DNA of 64,000 bases, from the NCBI GenBank assembly GCA_038255145.1, contig JBBSLP010000019.1, positions 22,081 through 86,080 on the forward strand, in the 5' to 3' direction. Position numbers and translations under genes: made by a program. Below, piece after piece: positions 51,334-59,463 of this stretch; within the stretch, counting starts at the first letter, position 1; the number at the start of each line of letters is the position of its first letter. Origin of the DNA: WHTX01 sp038255145 (lineage in GTDB: Bacteria; Actinomycetota; Acidimicrobiia; Acidimicrobiales; CAIXPF01). The notes beneath the pieces are model-generated. The model worked only from the letters and a program-made list of their open reading frames with translations, was not told the DNA's origin and searched no databases.

Positions 51334-51968
51334 TGCTGGCCGACGACGCCGTGCTCTTCCGCGAGGGCATGGCCCGCATCCTGCTCGAGGCCGGCTTCGA
51401 CGTGGCCGGCCAGGCCGGGGACGGAGCCCAGCTCCTCGAGCTCGTGCTGGCCCAGCCTCCCGCAGTGGCCATCATCGATCTGCGCATGCCCCCGGGCCAC
51501 GCCACGGAGGGCATCGACGTCGCCGTCGAGATCCGCCGGCAGGCCCCCGACGTCGGCCTCCTGCTGCTCTCCCAGCACGTCGAGACCCACTACGCCGTGC
51601 GACTGATGACCGAGTTCGACGGCGGCGTTGGCTACCTCCTGAAGGACCGGGTGTCGGACCTGGCCGCCTTCGCCGGCGACGTGCGGCGCGTCGCCGCCGG
51701 TGACTGCGTGATCGACCCCGAGCTCGTGGCCAGGCTGGTGGACCGCAAGCGGGCGGGGGACCCCCTGGCCGCCCTCACGGCGCGGGAGCGCACCGTCCTC
51801 GCCCTCATGGCCCAGGGCCGTTCCAACCGGGCCCTGTCCGACGAGCTGTACCTCAGCGCCAAGACCATCGAAGCCCACGTGCGCAACATCTTCACCAAGC
51901 TCGACCTGCCCCCCGACGCCGGGGACCACCGCCGGGTGCTGGCCGTGCTCGCCTTCCTGCGCTCATGA
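51324..51968 (+). CDS. NarL/LuxR-type response regulator
   Basis: 214 residues. Receiver domain with Asp 52 (IIDLRMPPGH) and Lys in YLLKDRV, and a C-terminal LuxR helix-turn-helix (LTARERTVLALMAQGRSNRAL...SAKTIEAHVRNIFTKL, about 145-205). GTG 51324, overlapping the kinase gene by 10 nt; it is the probable cognate partner of that kinase. Its stop codon lies in the first unit of a 12-bp repeat. Confidence 0.93.
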   Translation: MRVMLADDAVLFREGMARILLEAGFDVAGQAGDGAQLLELVLAQPPAVAIIDLRMPPGHATEGIDVAVEIRRQAPDVGLLLLSQHVETHYAVRLMTEFDGGVGYLLKDRVSDLAAFAGDVRRVAAGDCVIDPELVARLVDRKRAGDPLAALTARERTVLALMAQGRSNRALSDELYLSAKTIEAHVRNIFTKLDLPPDAGDHRRVLAVLAFLRS

Positions 51969-52006
51969 AGGCGCTCATGAAAGCGCTCATGAAAGCGCTC
52001 ATGACG
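51959..52006. repeat. 12-bp tandem repeat, four copies, between convergent genes
   Basis: gcgctcatgaaa units (first with aag, last with acg). Each contains the palindrome TCATGA, which reads TGA on both strands. The regulator's stop is in unit 1 and the MFS gene's stop in unit 4. Confidence 0.9.
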
Positions 52007-53390
52007 GGGAGGGTCGCCGGCGGGCGGCGGGGCCCAACCTGACGGTGAGCACGGCCCCCACCAGAGCGACGGCGGCGGCGATGGCCCACGACAGGGCCAG
52101 GGGGGCACCCAGGGACCACCCGCCCCGCTCCCCCGCCGCCACCAGGGCGCCGGTGACCGCAGGGCCGAAGGCGAAGCCCAGGCCGTCGAAGAGGGACAGG
52201 GCCGAGGCGTCGTGGCCCTCCTCACCGGCCCGGGCCACCGACAGCACCGCCTCGGACAACGGCGAGTACGCCAACCCGATGCCCAGGCCGGCCACGGCGG
52301 CGCCGGCCAGGCCCACGGCCAGGGGCACGCCGTCGACCACCAGCAGCAGCTCGAGGACGAGGCCCCCGGCCAGCACCACGAAGCCCAGCCGCACCAGGTT
52401 GGCCGCTCCCCAGCGGGGCAGCTGGCGGGCCGAGACCCAGGCCCCGGCCGTCCACGTCACCGTGGACAGGGTCACGGCGACGGAACCGGCCAGCACGCTG
52501 CGCCCCCGCACCGTGGTCACCGCGTAGGGCACGAAGGCGTCGGCGCACACGAAGGCATAGGTCAACAGCCCCCGCACGACCGACGCCGACGCCAACCCGG
52601 GACGGAGGCGCAGCACACCGGGGGGCAGCAGCGACCGCCCGGAGACCGCAGCCAGGGCCACGCCGGCCACCCCGCACCCCAGCGCCAGGGGCCAGGGCCG
52701 TACCTCGAGGCCCACCAGCACGAGGGCGGCTCCCCCGGCGAAGCCCAGGGCCCGCAGGGTGTGGGCGGGCGGACCGGCACCCGGGACCCGACCCAGGCGA
52801 CGCAGCGGGGCTAGGCACACCAGGGCCGCAGCCAGCACCAGGGGGATGAGGCCGAGGAAGACCCAACGCCAGCCCGCGGCCTCGGCCACCACCCCGGCCA
52901 GCCCGGGGCCGACGATGCCGGGCACGACCCAGGCCGTGGACACCACCGCCAGCATCCGGGGCCGGGCCGCGTCGGGGTAGGCGCGGCCGATGGTGGCGTA
53001 CACCAGGGGGTTGACCGCCCCCGAACCCACGCCCTGGGCCAGCCGGCCCACCACCAGCACCACCATCGTCGGCGCCGTACCCCCGATGACCAGCCCCAAC
53101 GTGAACAGCGCGACGGAGGCCAGGTAGGGGGTGGACGGTCCCAGGCGGTCGGACGACGGACCGCCGAGCAGGGTGCCGAGCACGCTGCCCAGGAAGAAGG
53201 CGCTGAAGGCCAGCCCGTAGCCCGAACGGCCGAGCTCGTCGGCCACCAGGGGCATGATGGTGGCCACCGCCAGGGCCTCGGACGCGAACAGCGTCACCGT
53301 GGCCACCAGGCCGGCGGTCAGGCGTCGCCGCTCCGGCGCCCAGACGCCGGCCCCGGCCGCCTCACTCTGTCCGACGGTGGCGGCGTGCAC
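51999..53390 (-). CDS. MFS transporter
   Basis: 463 residues with 12 predicted membrane helices. The loop 2-3 motif appears as GGPSSDRLGP and the helix 5 region WVVPGIVGPGLAGVVAEAAGWRWVF is typical of drug/H+ antiporters. Substrate unknown. GTG 53390, 8 nt after the -10 TACCGT. The C-terminus runs to the 12-bp repeat array. Confidence 0.88.
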   Translation of the reverse strand: MHAATVGQSEAAGAGVWAPERRRLTAGLVATVTLFASEALAVATIMPLVADELGRSGYGLAFSAFFLGSVLGTLLGGPSSDRLGPSTPYLASVALFTLGLVIGGTAPTMVVLVVGRLAQGVGSGAVNPLVYATIGRAYPDAARPRMLAVVSTAWVVPGIVGPGLAGVVAEAAGWRWVFLGLIPLVLAAALVCLAPLRRLGRVPGAGPPAHTLRALGFAGGAALVLVGLEVRPWPLALGCGVAGVALAAVSGRSLLPPGVLRLRPGLASASVVRGLLTYAFVCADAFVPYAVTTVRGRSVLAGSVAVTLSTVTWTAGAWVSARQLPRWGAANLVRLGFVVLAGGLVLELLLVVDGVPLAVGLAGAAVAGLGIGLAYSPLSEAVLSVARAGEEGHDASALSLFDGLGFAFGPAVTGALVAAGERGGWSLGAPLALSWAIAAAVALVGAVLTVRLGPAARRRPSPS

Positions 53391-53398
53391 GGCGGAGG

Positions 53399-53404
53399 AC
53401 GGTA
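53399..53404 (-). promoter_or_regulatory. -10 element TACCGT, leaderless promoter of the MFS gene
   Basis: TAnnnT hexamer 8 nt before the GTG at 53390, in a divergent region of only 38 nt. Confidence 0.5.
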
Positions 53405-53414
53405 CCGCCCTGGC

Positions 53415-53420
53415 TAGCGT
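53415..53420 (+). promoter_or_regulatory. -10 element TAGCGT, leaderless promoter of ispH
   Basis: TAnnnT hexamer 8 nt before the GTG at 53429. It is only 10 nt from the opposing -10 of the MFS gene. Confidence 0.5.
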
Positions 53421-53428
53421 GTCGCGAC

Positions 53429-54463
53429 GTGGATGTCGACCGCGTGCTGCTCGCCGCCCCCCGGGGCTTCTGCGCCGGGGTGGAGATGGCCATCAAGGCC
53501 CTGGCGTGGATGGTGCGGGCCTTCGAGCCGCCCGTGTACTGCTACCACGAGATCGTCCACAACCAGCGGGTGGTGGACCGCTTCCGCGCGCTGGGCGTGG
53601 TCTTCGTCGACGACATCGCCGAGGTGCCGGCCGGTCGTCCCGTCATGCTCTCGGCCCACGGCTCCGCACCCGAGGTGGTGCGGGCGGCCATCGGTTCGGG
53701 CGGCTACGTGGTCGACGCCGTGTGCCCCCTGGTCACCAAGGTCCACCACGAGGTCAAGGTGCGGGCCGGGCAGGGCTACCGCATCGTCTACGTGGGCCAC
53801 GAGGGCCACGAGGAGGCCGTGGGCACCATGGCCGTGGCCCCCGACGCCATCGACCGGGTGCAGAGCCGGGCCGACGTCGAGGCCCTGCCCCTGACCGAGC
53901 AGCCCGTGGCCGTGCTGGCCCAGACCACCCTGTCCCATCGGGACTGGGCCGACGTGCTCGAGGCCACCCGGGAGCGGTTCCCCACCCTGTGGCAGCCGGG
54001 ACGATCCGACCTGTGCTTCGCCACCACCAACCGCCAGTCGGCGCTCGAGGCCATCGCCCCCCGGTGTGACGCCATGATCGTCATCGGCTCGGTCAACTCG
54101 TCCAACACCATGGCCCTGGCCCACCTGGCCCGGTCCTCGGGCTGCGCCCGGGTGTTCCGCATCAACGACGCCGCCGAGCTCCCCGACGACCTGACCGGCA
54201 CCGTGGGGGTCACCGCCGGCGCGTCGGCCCCTGACGAGCTCGTCCAGCGGGTCATCGAACGGCTCGCTCCCCACAGCGGCGTCGAAGAGGTGCGGGTGGT
54301 TCCCGAGGACGAGTACTTCCCCCCGCCCCGCCACCTGCGCGAGCTCATCAGCAGCCTGGGCACGGTGCTCACCCTGGGGCTGGGCGGCGATCCCGACGCC
54401 CAGCCCGCCCTCGAGGACCGCTCCGTCGCCGCCAGCGACGTGCTCTCGTCGCTGGCCACCTGA
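53429..54463 (+). CDS. ispH: 4-hydroxy-3-methylbut-2-enyl diphosphate reductase
   Basis: 344-residue iron-sulfur enzyme that makes IPP and DMAPP in the last step of the MEP isoprenoid pathway. The three cluster cysteines are present: PRGFCAGV (near residue 14), DAVCPLVTK (about 98) and SDLCFATTNRQ (about 196). SAHGSAP, EGHEEAVGT and GSVNSSNT are conserved substrate residues. GTG start, leaderless. Confidence 0.96.
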   Translation: MDVDRVLLAAPRGFCAGVEMAIKALAWMVRAFEPPVYCYHEIVHNQRVVDRFRALGVVFVDDIAEVPAGRPVMLSAHGSAPEVVRAAIGSGGYVVDAVCPLVTKVHHEVKVRAGQGYRIVYVGHEGHEEAVGTMAVAPDAIDRVQSRADVEALPLTEQPVAVLAQTTLSHRDWADVLEATRERFPTLWQPGRSDLCFATTNRQSALEAIAPRCDAMIVIGSVNSSNTMALAHLARSSGCARVFRINDAAELPDDLTGTVGVTAGASAPDELVQRVIERLAPHSGVEEVRVVPEDEYFPPPRHLRELISSLGTVLTLGLGGDPDAQPALEDRSVAASDVLSSLAT

Positions 54464-54554
54464 CCTGGGCCGGACCGGCTCGGGCGCTCCCCCTCAGCGG
54501 GCCTTGGCCTCGTCCTCGGACTCGATGAGGTCGAGGGCCACCACGTCTGCAGCC

Positions 54555-54977
54555 TCAGAGGCTGCGACCGAAGCGGGGTACCCGGAACATGGGCAGGTCC
54601 CCGGGGCTGGTGCTGAGCACCCGGCGTCCGTCGACCTCGAAGGCGATGGCGCCGCCGGGCTCGGGCCAGCCGTCGACCTCGATGGGAGCACCGTCGGCCA
54701 GGCTGGACAGGTCGAGGTCGCTGGGTACCTCGAAGATGGCCCGGGGACGCTCACCCCGCTGGGCCTCGGAGTGGTAGACGGCCACCCGCTGCACCCCGCC
54801 GACCTCACCCTCGGCCGCCGTGGTCGTCCCCTTGCGCCAGTGGCGCAGGCGGACGACGTAGCGCTCGACGTCGTCGTGCTGGGCCAGGCGGACCAGCTTG
54901 TCCTCCCACTCCTCGAAGGAGAAGGGCGTGGGTGACGTCGGCGGGATGGGAGGGGTCGGTGGTGTGGGGACGGTCAC
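54555..54977 (-). CDS. hypothetical protein, probably frameshifted near its 3' end
   Basis: 140 residues starting with a Pro/Thr-rich segment, then FSFEEWEDKLVRLAQHDDVERYVVRLRHWRK; no family recognised. ATG 54977 overlaps the acyltransferase stop (ATGA). It ends FGRSL-stop, but deleting one base (position 54557) lets it continue as LEAADVVALDLIESEDEAKAR to a TGA at 54494, with the same G/C-rich third positions. A one-base insertion, either a real mutation or a sequence error, is therefore likely; the intact protein would be about 160 residues. Confidence 0.6.
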   Translation of the reverse strand: MTVPTPPTPPIPPTSPTPFSFEEWEDKLVRLAQHDDVERYVVRLRHWRKGTTTAAEGEVGGVQRVAVYHSEAQRGERPRAIFEVPSDLDLSSLADGAPIEVDGWPEPGGAIAFEVDGRRVLSTSPGDLPMFRVPRFGRSL

Positions 54978-55753
54978 AGCTTGGCCTGGGCCTCGTCGAA
55001 CAGACGCTGCAGGGCGTCCTGCAACTGTCCGGTCAGCTCCTTCACCGCCCGCCGCGACGTGGCCCGCCCCTCCCCCGCCACCACGGGCACGATGGGTTCG
55101 CCCACGATGACCCGCACCTTGACCGGGCGGATGAACTTCTGGCCCCGACCCTGGGCCCGCTCGGAGCCGCCGATGCCCACGGGCACGATGGGCACCCCCG
55201 TGCGCAGGGCCAGGAAGGCAGGGCCGTCCTTGACCTCGTCGACCAGGGGGCCGCTGCGCCGGGAGCCCTCGGGAAACAGCACCAGGGGCTGGCCGGCCCG
55301 CAGCACCGCCTCGCAGCGGCGCAGGGCCTCACGGTCGGCGTTGCTGTCGCGGTGCACGGGAAACCCACCCAGGGCGTTCATGACCCAGCCGAAGGCCTTG
55401 CTCGGCCCCCACAGGCTGGCCTTGCCCATGAAGCGCATGGGCCGGCGGGTGACCGAGGCCACCACGAAGGTGTCGATGTTGGAGCGGTGCACGGGGGCGA
55501 GGATGAAGGCGCCGGTGCTGGGCACCCGCTCACGACCCTCCACCCCGGTGCGGAACAGCAGGTAGGCCAGCCCCACGGTCAGGTTGCGGCCCAGGGCGTA
55601 GAAGGCCCGGGCGGCCCGGGTGGGCTCCGCCGTGTTCCAGGCGGCGTCGATCCGACGTTTCGCGATGCTGTCAGAGGAGCTGTCAGAAGAGCTGTCAGAG
55701 GACGTGCCAGCGGGGCTGTCAGCGGGAACGGTGCGGTCGGGACGATCGGCCAT
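54974..55753 (-). CDS. 1-acyl-glycerol-3-phosphate acyltransferase family (PlsC)
   Basis: 259-residue membrane-associated acyltransferase. Catalytic HRSNID (HX4D, about residue 88), glycerol-phosphate site FPEGSRRSG (about 158) and IVPVGIGG are present. The N-terminus has three 12-bp repeats giving a Ser/Asp stretch. ATG 55753 lies 10 nt after TAGCGT (55764-55769). It is downstream of cmk and overlaps the following hypothetical gene. Confidence 0.92.
   Translation of the reverse strand: MADRPDRTVPADSPAGTSSDSSSDSSSDSIAKRRIDAAWNTAEPTRAARAFYALGRNLTVGLAYLLFRTGVEGRERVPSTGAFILAPVHRSNIDTFVVASVTRRPMRFMGKASLWGPSKAFGWVMNALGGFPVHRDSNADREALRRCEAVLRAGQPLVLFPEGSRRSGPLVDEVKDGPAFLALRTGVPIVPVGIGGSERAQGRGQKFIRPVKVRVIVGEPIVPVVAGEGRATSRRAVKELTGQLQDALQRLFDEAQAKL
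55667..55702 (-). repeat. 12-bp tandem repeat, three copies, in the acyltransferase N-terminus
   Basis: gctgtcagagga on the plus strand (middle copy has aga). On the minus strand it encodes SSDS units. Confidence 0.85.
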
Positions 55754-55815
55754 GGCGGCGGGAACGCTAGTGCCCGTGCCCGCCCCAACGGCGGAGGGCG
55801 ACCCGGGTCGCAGGG

Positions 55816-56457
55816 TCAGCCGGTGGGGTCGGCCAGCAGCCCGAGGATGTGGCCGACGACGCCGTCGGGGTCGAGGTCGCTGGTGTCGACGACCACGGCG
55901 CCGGCCGCCTCGTGCAGGGGGGAGTCGGCCCGGCTGGAGTCGGCCCGGTCCCGTCGGGCCAGGTCGGCGGCCACCGCGGCCACGTCACCCCCCGCCTCTG
56001 CGGCCCGTCGCGACGCCCGCACCTCGGGCGACGCGGTCAGGTACACCTTGAGCTCGGCGTCGGGGAAGACCACCGAACCGATGTCGCGCCCTTCGAGGAC
56101 ACCACCGCCGTGGGCCACCGTCCACGCCCGCTGGCGGGCGACCAGGTCGGTCCGCACCGCAGGCACGGCCGAGACCGCGGAGACCGCAGCGGTCACCGCC
56201 GGGCCCCGGATGGCCCGGGACACGTCCTCGCCGTCGACGCGCACGACGCCGTCGTCGAGGTCGAGGGCGGCGGCCAGGGCGACAGCCGTCACCGCGGCGG
56301 CGTCGGCGGGGTCGACACCCTGGGCGAGCACGGCCCAGGTGACGGCGCGGTACATGGCCCCGGTGTCGAGGTGGGCCAGGCCCAGGCGCCGGGACAGTTC
56401 CCGGGCCACGGTGGACTTGCCCGTGCCCGCGGGCCCGTCGATGGCCACGACCCTCAC
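55816..56457 (-). CDS. cmk: cytidylate kinase
   Basis: 213-residue kinase phosphorylating CMP/dCMP. P-loop IDGPAGTGKSTVA (residues 6-18), HLDTGAMYRAVTWA, AHGGGVLEGRDIGSVVFPDAELKVYLTAS and an RRDRADSSRADSPL lid are typical. The GTG at 56457 starts one nt after the tyrA stop (TGAGGTG). The scpAB-rluB-cmk neighbourhood is conserved in actinobacteria; here aroH and tyrA are inserted into it. Confidence 0.95.
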   Translation of the reverse strand: MRVVAIDGPAGTGKSTVARELSRRLGLAHLDTGAMYRAVTWAVLAQGVDPADAAAVTAVALAAALDLDDGVVRVDGEDVSRAIRGPAVTAAVSAVSAVPAVRTDLVARQRAWTVAHGGGVLEGRDIGSVVFPDAELKVYLTASPEVRASRRAAEAGGDVAAVAADLARRDRADSSRADSPLHEAAGAVVVDTSDLDPDGVVGHILGLLADPTG

Positions 56458-56458
56458 C

Positions 56459-57526
56459 TCAGACCAGCTTGCGCATCGACGCGGCGAAGCCCCGCTCGGC
56501 CAGGGCGGCCCGCAGCTCGTCGGCCCGGGTGGACTCCACCACCAGGTGCATGACGCCGCTGTCGCCTTCGGCGTTGTGGGCGATCTCCAGGTCCAAGATG
56601 TTGACCAGCAGCTCACTGGCCGTGTTGGCCACCTCGGCGATGGCCCCGGGGCGGTCGGGCACCGGCACCCGCAGCTCGACGAGCTGGGTGGGCCGAGCCG
56701 CCCGCACGGGCAGGTTCATGCGGGCTTCGCGGGCCCCTTCGAGCAGCTTGCGCAGCTGGTCGTTCTCGCCGTTGGCCACCACGTCGCGCACCTCGCCCAG
56801 GTGGGAGATGAGCCCGTCGAGGGCCTCGAGGATGGCCACCTGGTTCTCGGCGCAGATGTCGGGCCAGATGGCGGGGTGGCCCGAGGCGATGCGGGTCATG
56901 TCCCGGAAGCCGCCCGCAGCCAGGCGCAGGAGGGCCCGGTGGTCGGTGGAGCGCTCGCTGGCCAGGGTCATGAGCGTGGCCGCGGTCAGGTGGGGGACGT
57001 GGGACACCACGGCCACCATGCGGTCATGGGCCTCGGGGGGCATGGACACCACCTCGGCCCCCAGGGCGGAGGCCACGGCCCGGATCTCGGCGAAGGCGTG
57101 CCCGTCGGTGCGCTCGGTGGGGGTCAACACCCACACCGCACCCCGGAACAGGTTGGGGTCCGAACCGTCGACGCCGTCGCGCTCCGAGCCGGCCATGGGG
57201 TGCCCGGCCACGTAGCGGGGCTCGTCGCCCACGGCGTCGACCACGGCACCCTTGACCGAGCCCACGTCGGTGACCAGCCCCGTCGTGGTGGCCAGGGCCC
57301 GGCGCACCTCGTCGGCCACGGCCCGCACCGGGGTGGCCACGAAGGTGATCTGGGCGTTGGCATCGTCGCCCACCGCGTCCACGGCTCCGAGCTCGAGGGC
57401 CCGGGCCTCGTGGGTGGGCTCGCGATCGCGACCCGTCACCGTCCAGCCCCGCTCCCGCAGGGCCATGCCGATGGAGCCCCCGATCAGCCCCAGGCCCACC
57501 ACCTGTGCCCGCCGTCGTCCCAACAC
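56459..57526 (-). CDS. tyrA: prephenate dehydrogenase with C-terminal ACT domain
   Basis: 355 residues. NAD(P) site VVGLGLIGGSIGMALRERG at the start, TDVGSVKGAVVDAV, GHPMAGSERDGVD and HDRMVAVVSHVPHL are conserved in TyrA. The last 70 residues (ELRVPVPDRPGAIAEVANTASELLVNI...) form an ACT domain for feedback control by tyrosine or another amino acid. GTG 57526 is 5 nt after the aroH stop. Confidence 0.94.
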   Translation of the reverse strand: MLGRRRAQVVGLGLIGGSIGMALRERGWTVTGRDREPTHEARALELGAVDAVGDDANAQITFVATPVRAVADEVRRALATTTGLVTDVGSVKGAVVDAVGDEPRYVAGHPMAGSERDGVDGSDPNLFRGAVWVLTPTERTDGHAFAEIRAVASALGAEVVSMPPEAHDRMVAVVSHVPHLTAATLMTLASERSTDHRALLRLAAGGFRDMTRIASGHPAIWPDICAENQVAILEALDGLISHLGEVRDVVANGENDQLRKLLEGAREARMNLPVRAARPTQLVELRVPVPDRPGAIAEVANTASELLVNILDLEIAHNAEGDSGVMHLVVESTRADELRAALAERGFAASMRKLV

Positions 57527-57531
57527 CAGCG

Positions 57532-57906
57532 TCAGGCCTCGGCCAGGTCGGGGCGCAGGGCCCGGGCACCCTCGAGGAACACGTGGCGCATCTCGGCCCG
57601 GGGGCGGTCGGTGTAGACGTGGACCATGACCCGGATGCACCGGGGCAGAGCGCCGACCACGTCGATCTCCTGGCAGGTCATCAGGGGCACGTCGTCGAGG
57701 CCCAGGGCCAGGCGGGCCGCGGTGGGCGGGAACGTGGACCGCAGGTCGGGCGTGGCACTGAAGAGCATGCTGACCACGTCGTCAGCCTCCAGTCCGTTGC
57801 GATCGAAGAGGGTCCGCACGAGATCGGCCACCCGCGCGGCGATGTGCTCCGCGGTGTCCTCCTCGACGGTCGTGGCCCCTCGGAGGGCCCGCACGACGGA
57901 CGGCAT
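57532..57906 (-). CDS. aroH: chorismate mutase, AroH class
   Basis: 124-residue monofunctional chorismate mutase converting chorismate to prephenate. Signatures VRALRGATTVEED, LFSATPDLRSTFPPTAAR, MTCQEIDV and PRCIRVMVHVYTD match the AroH trimer family. Together with tyrA just downstream it forms the tyrosine/phenylalanine branch. ATG 57906, 8 nt after TAGGTT, so the aroH-tyrA-cmk part may have its own promoter. Confidence 0.95.
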   Translation of the reverse strand: MPSVVRALRGATTVEEDTAEHIAARVADLVRTLFDRNGLEADDVVSMLFSATPDLRSTFPPTAARLALGLDDVPLMTCQEIDVVGALPRCIRVMVHVYTDRPRAEMRHVFLEGARALRPDLAEA

Positions 57907-57914
57907 GGCGGGAG

Positions 57915-57920
57915 AACCTA
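57915..57920 (-). promoter_or_regulatory. -10 element TAGGTT, leaderless promoter of aroH
   Basis: TAnnnT hexamer 8 nt before the ATG at 57906; it lies at the 3' end of rluB, overlapping that gene's stop region. Confidence 0.45.
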
Positions 57921-58847
57921 GCGCCTGGGGGCCGACCCCCCAGAAGCCCCTCCCGAAGCCCCTCCCGAAGTACCCGACGGCGTGGTGGCCCGTTCCAGGG
58001 CCCGGACCTCCTCGGTGGTCAGCTCGCGCCAGGCCCCCGGTTCCAGGCGCCGGTCGGCCAGGGGGCCGATGCGTACCCGGATGAGGCGCACGACGGGGTG
58101 GCCCACGGCTTCGAGCATGCGCCGGACCTGGCGGTTGCGGCCCTCGTGGATGACCAGGCGGATGGTGTCGTTCTCGACCAGGGCCACCTTGGCCGGGGCG
58201 GTCACCCCGTCCTCCAGCTCGACGCCGTGGCGCAGCTGGCGGATGGCCAGAGGTGAGGGGGAACCGTGCACCTGGGCCAGGTACTCCTTGTCCACCCCGA
58301 AGCTGGGATGGGTGAGGCGGTGGGTGAGCTCGCCGTCGTTGGTCAGCAGCAGCAGGCCCTCGGTGTCGATGTCGAGACGACCGACGGGGAAGACGCGGGG
58401 GCCGGGGGGCAGGCCGTCGAGCACCGTGGGCCGGCCCTGGGGGTCGTGCGCGGTGGTGACCGTTCCCGGCAGCTTGTTGAGCAGGAAGTAGACGAGGCCG
58501 GGCTTGATGCCCACGGCGGCCCCGTCGATCTCCACGAGGTCCTCGTCGATGTCGACCCGCTGGCCGGTGACGGCCCGCTGGCCGTTGACCTGGACCCGGC
58601 CGGCCTCGATCATCTCCTCGACGGCGCGGCGGCTGGCCACCCCGGCCCGGGCCAGCACCTTCTGCAACTTCTCACCCGAAGGGGGTGTGAGCACGTGGGG
58701 GGCGTGGCGTTCGAGCAGCTCCCGCAGGGCGTCACCGGGGTCGGGTCGGGGGGCGGGGTACGCCGGGGGCGGAGGGACGCGCCGTCCCCTGGCGTCGGTC
58801 GGGCCGGGCTTGGCTCGGCGGTCAGGCGGGCGGGGCGATGGGGCCAC
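57918..58847 (-). CDS. rluB: 23S rRNA pseudouridine synthase (RluB/RsuA family)
   Basis: 309 residues. A 55-residue Pro/Arg-rich leader precedes an S4 RNA-binding domain (EKLQKVLARAGVASRRAVEEMI...GRVQVNG) and the catalytic domain with GRLDIDTEGLLLLTNDGEL (catalytic Asp) and EGRNRQVRRMLEAVGHPV. The C-terminus is a GGAS repeat from a 12-bp DNA repeat. GTG 58847 overlaps scpB by 26 nt. Confidence 0.92.
   Translation of the reverse strand: MAPSPRPPDRRAKPGPTDARGRRVPPPPAYPAPRPDPGDALRELLERHAPHVLTPPSGEKLQKVLARAGVASRRAVEEMIEAGRVQVNGQRAVTGQRVDIDEDLVEIDGAAVGIKPGLVYFLLNKLPGTVTTAHDPQGRPTVLDGLPPGPRVFPVGRLDIDTEGLLLLTNDGELTHRLTHPSFGVDKEYLAQVHGSPSPLAIRQLRHGVELEDGVTAPAKVALVENDTIRLVIHEGRNRQVRRMLEAVGHPVVRLIRVRIGPLADRRLEPGAWRELTTEEVRALERATTPSGTSGGASGGASGGSAPRR
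57943..57970 (-). repeat. 12-bp tandem repeat at the rluB 3' end
   Basis: gaagcccctccc occurs twice plus four bases of a third copy, encoding GGAS units. Confidence 0.75.
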
Positions 58848-59436
58848 GGGTCTTCCTCAGCTCACGGCCGTCGTCACCGGCCCGCAGGCCGTTCTCCAGG
58901 GCCTCGACCACGTCGGCACCGGGCACGTGCTCACCCAGGGGCGGCAGCTCGGCCAGGCTGTCCAGGCCCAGCTGCTCGAGGAAGGCCCGGGTGGTGCCGT
59001 AGAGCACGGCCTGGCCCGGTCCCCCGTCGCGGGCCACCTCGGCCACCAGGCCCCGGTGCAGCAGGGTGCGGACGACGCCGTCGACGTCGACACCGCGGAT
59101 GGCCGTCATCTGGGCCCGGGAGATGGGCTGCTTGTAGGCCACGATGGCCAGGGTCTCAAGCGCAGCCGGCGACAGCCGGGCCGACTGGCGGCCGATCACG
59201 AAGCGCTCGACGTAGGGCGCCAGGTCGGCGTGGCTCTGGTAGCGGTAGCCGCCGGCCACCCGGGCCAGGGTGAAGCCCCGGCGCTCGGCCTCGTAGCGGG
59301 CGGACAGGTCGGCGCAGCGGCGCTCGACCTCGCTCACGGGGATCTCGATGAGCTGGGCCAGCAGCTGAGGGTCGACGGGGTCCTCGGCCACCATGACCAG
59401 CGCCTCGATGGCCCGGTCGGCATCGTCGAGGGACAC
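58822..59436 (-). CDS. scpB: segregation and condensation protein B
   Basis: 204-residue winged-helix dimer that binds ScpA and the SMC ATPase in chromosome organisation. The family core EALVMVAEDPVDPQLLAQL and LSPAALETLAIVAYKQPISRAQMTAIRGVDVDGVVRTLLHRGLV is intact. ATG 59436, 27 nt after scpA. Its 3' end overlaps rluB. Confidence 0.96.
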   Translation of the reverse strand: MSLDDADRAIEALVMVAEDPVDPQLLAQLIEIPVSEVERRCADLSARYEAERRGFTLARVAGGYRYQSHADLAPYVERFVIGRQSARLSPAALETLAIVAYKQPISRAQMTAIRGVDVDGVVRTLLHRGLVAEVARDGGPGQAVLYGTTRAFLEQLGLDSLAELPPLGEHVPGADVVEALENGLRAGDDGRELRKTRGPIAPPA

Positions 59437-59463
59437 AGGCTCTCCTTCGCTGTCGGTGGGGGG

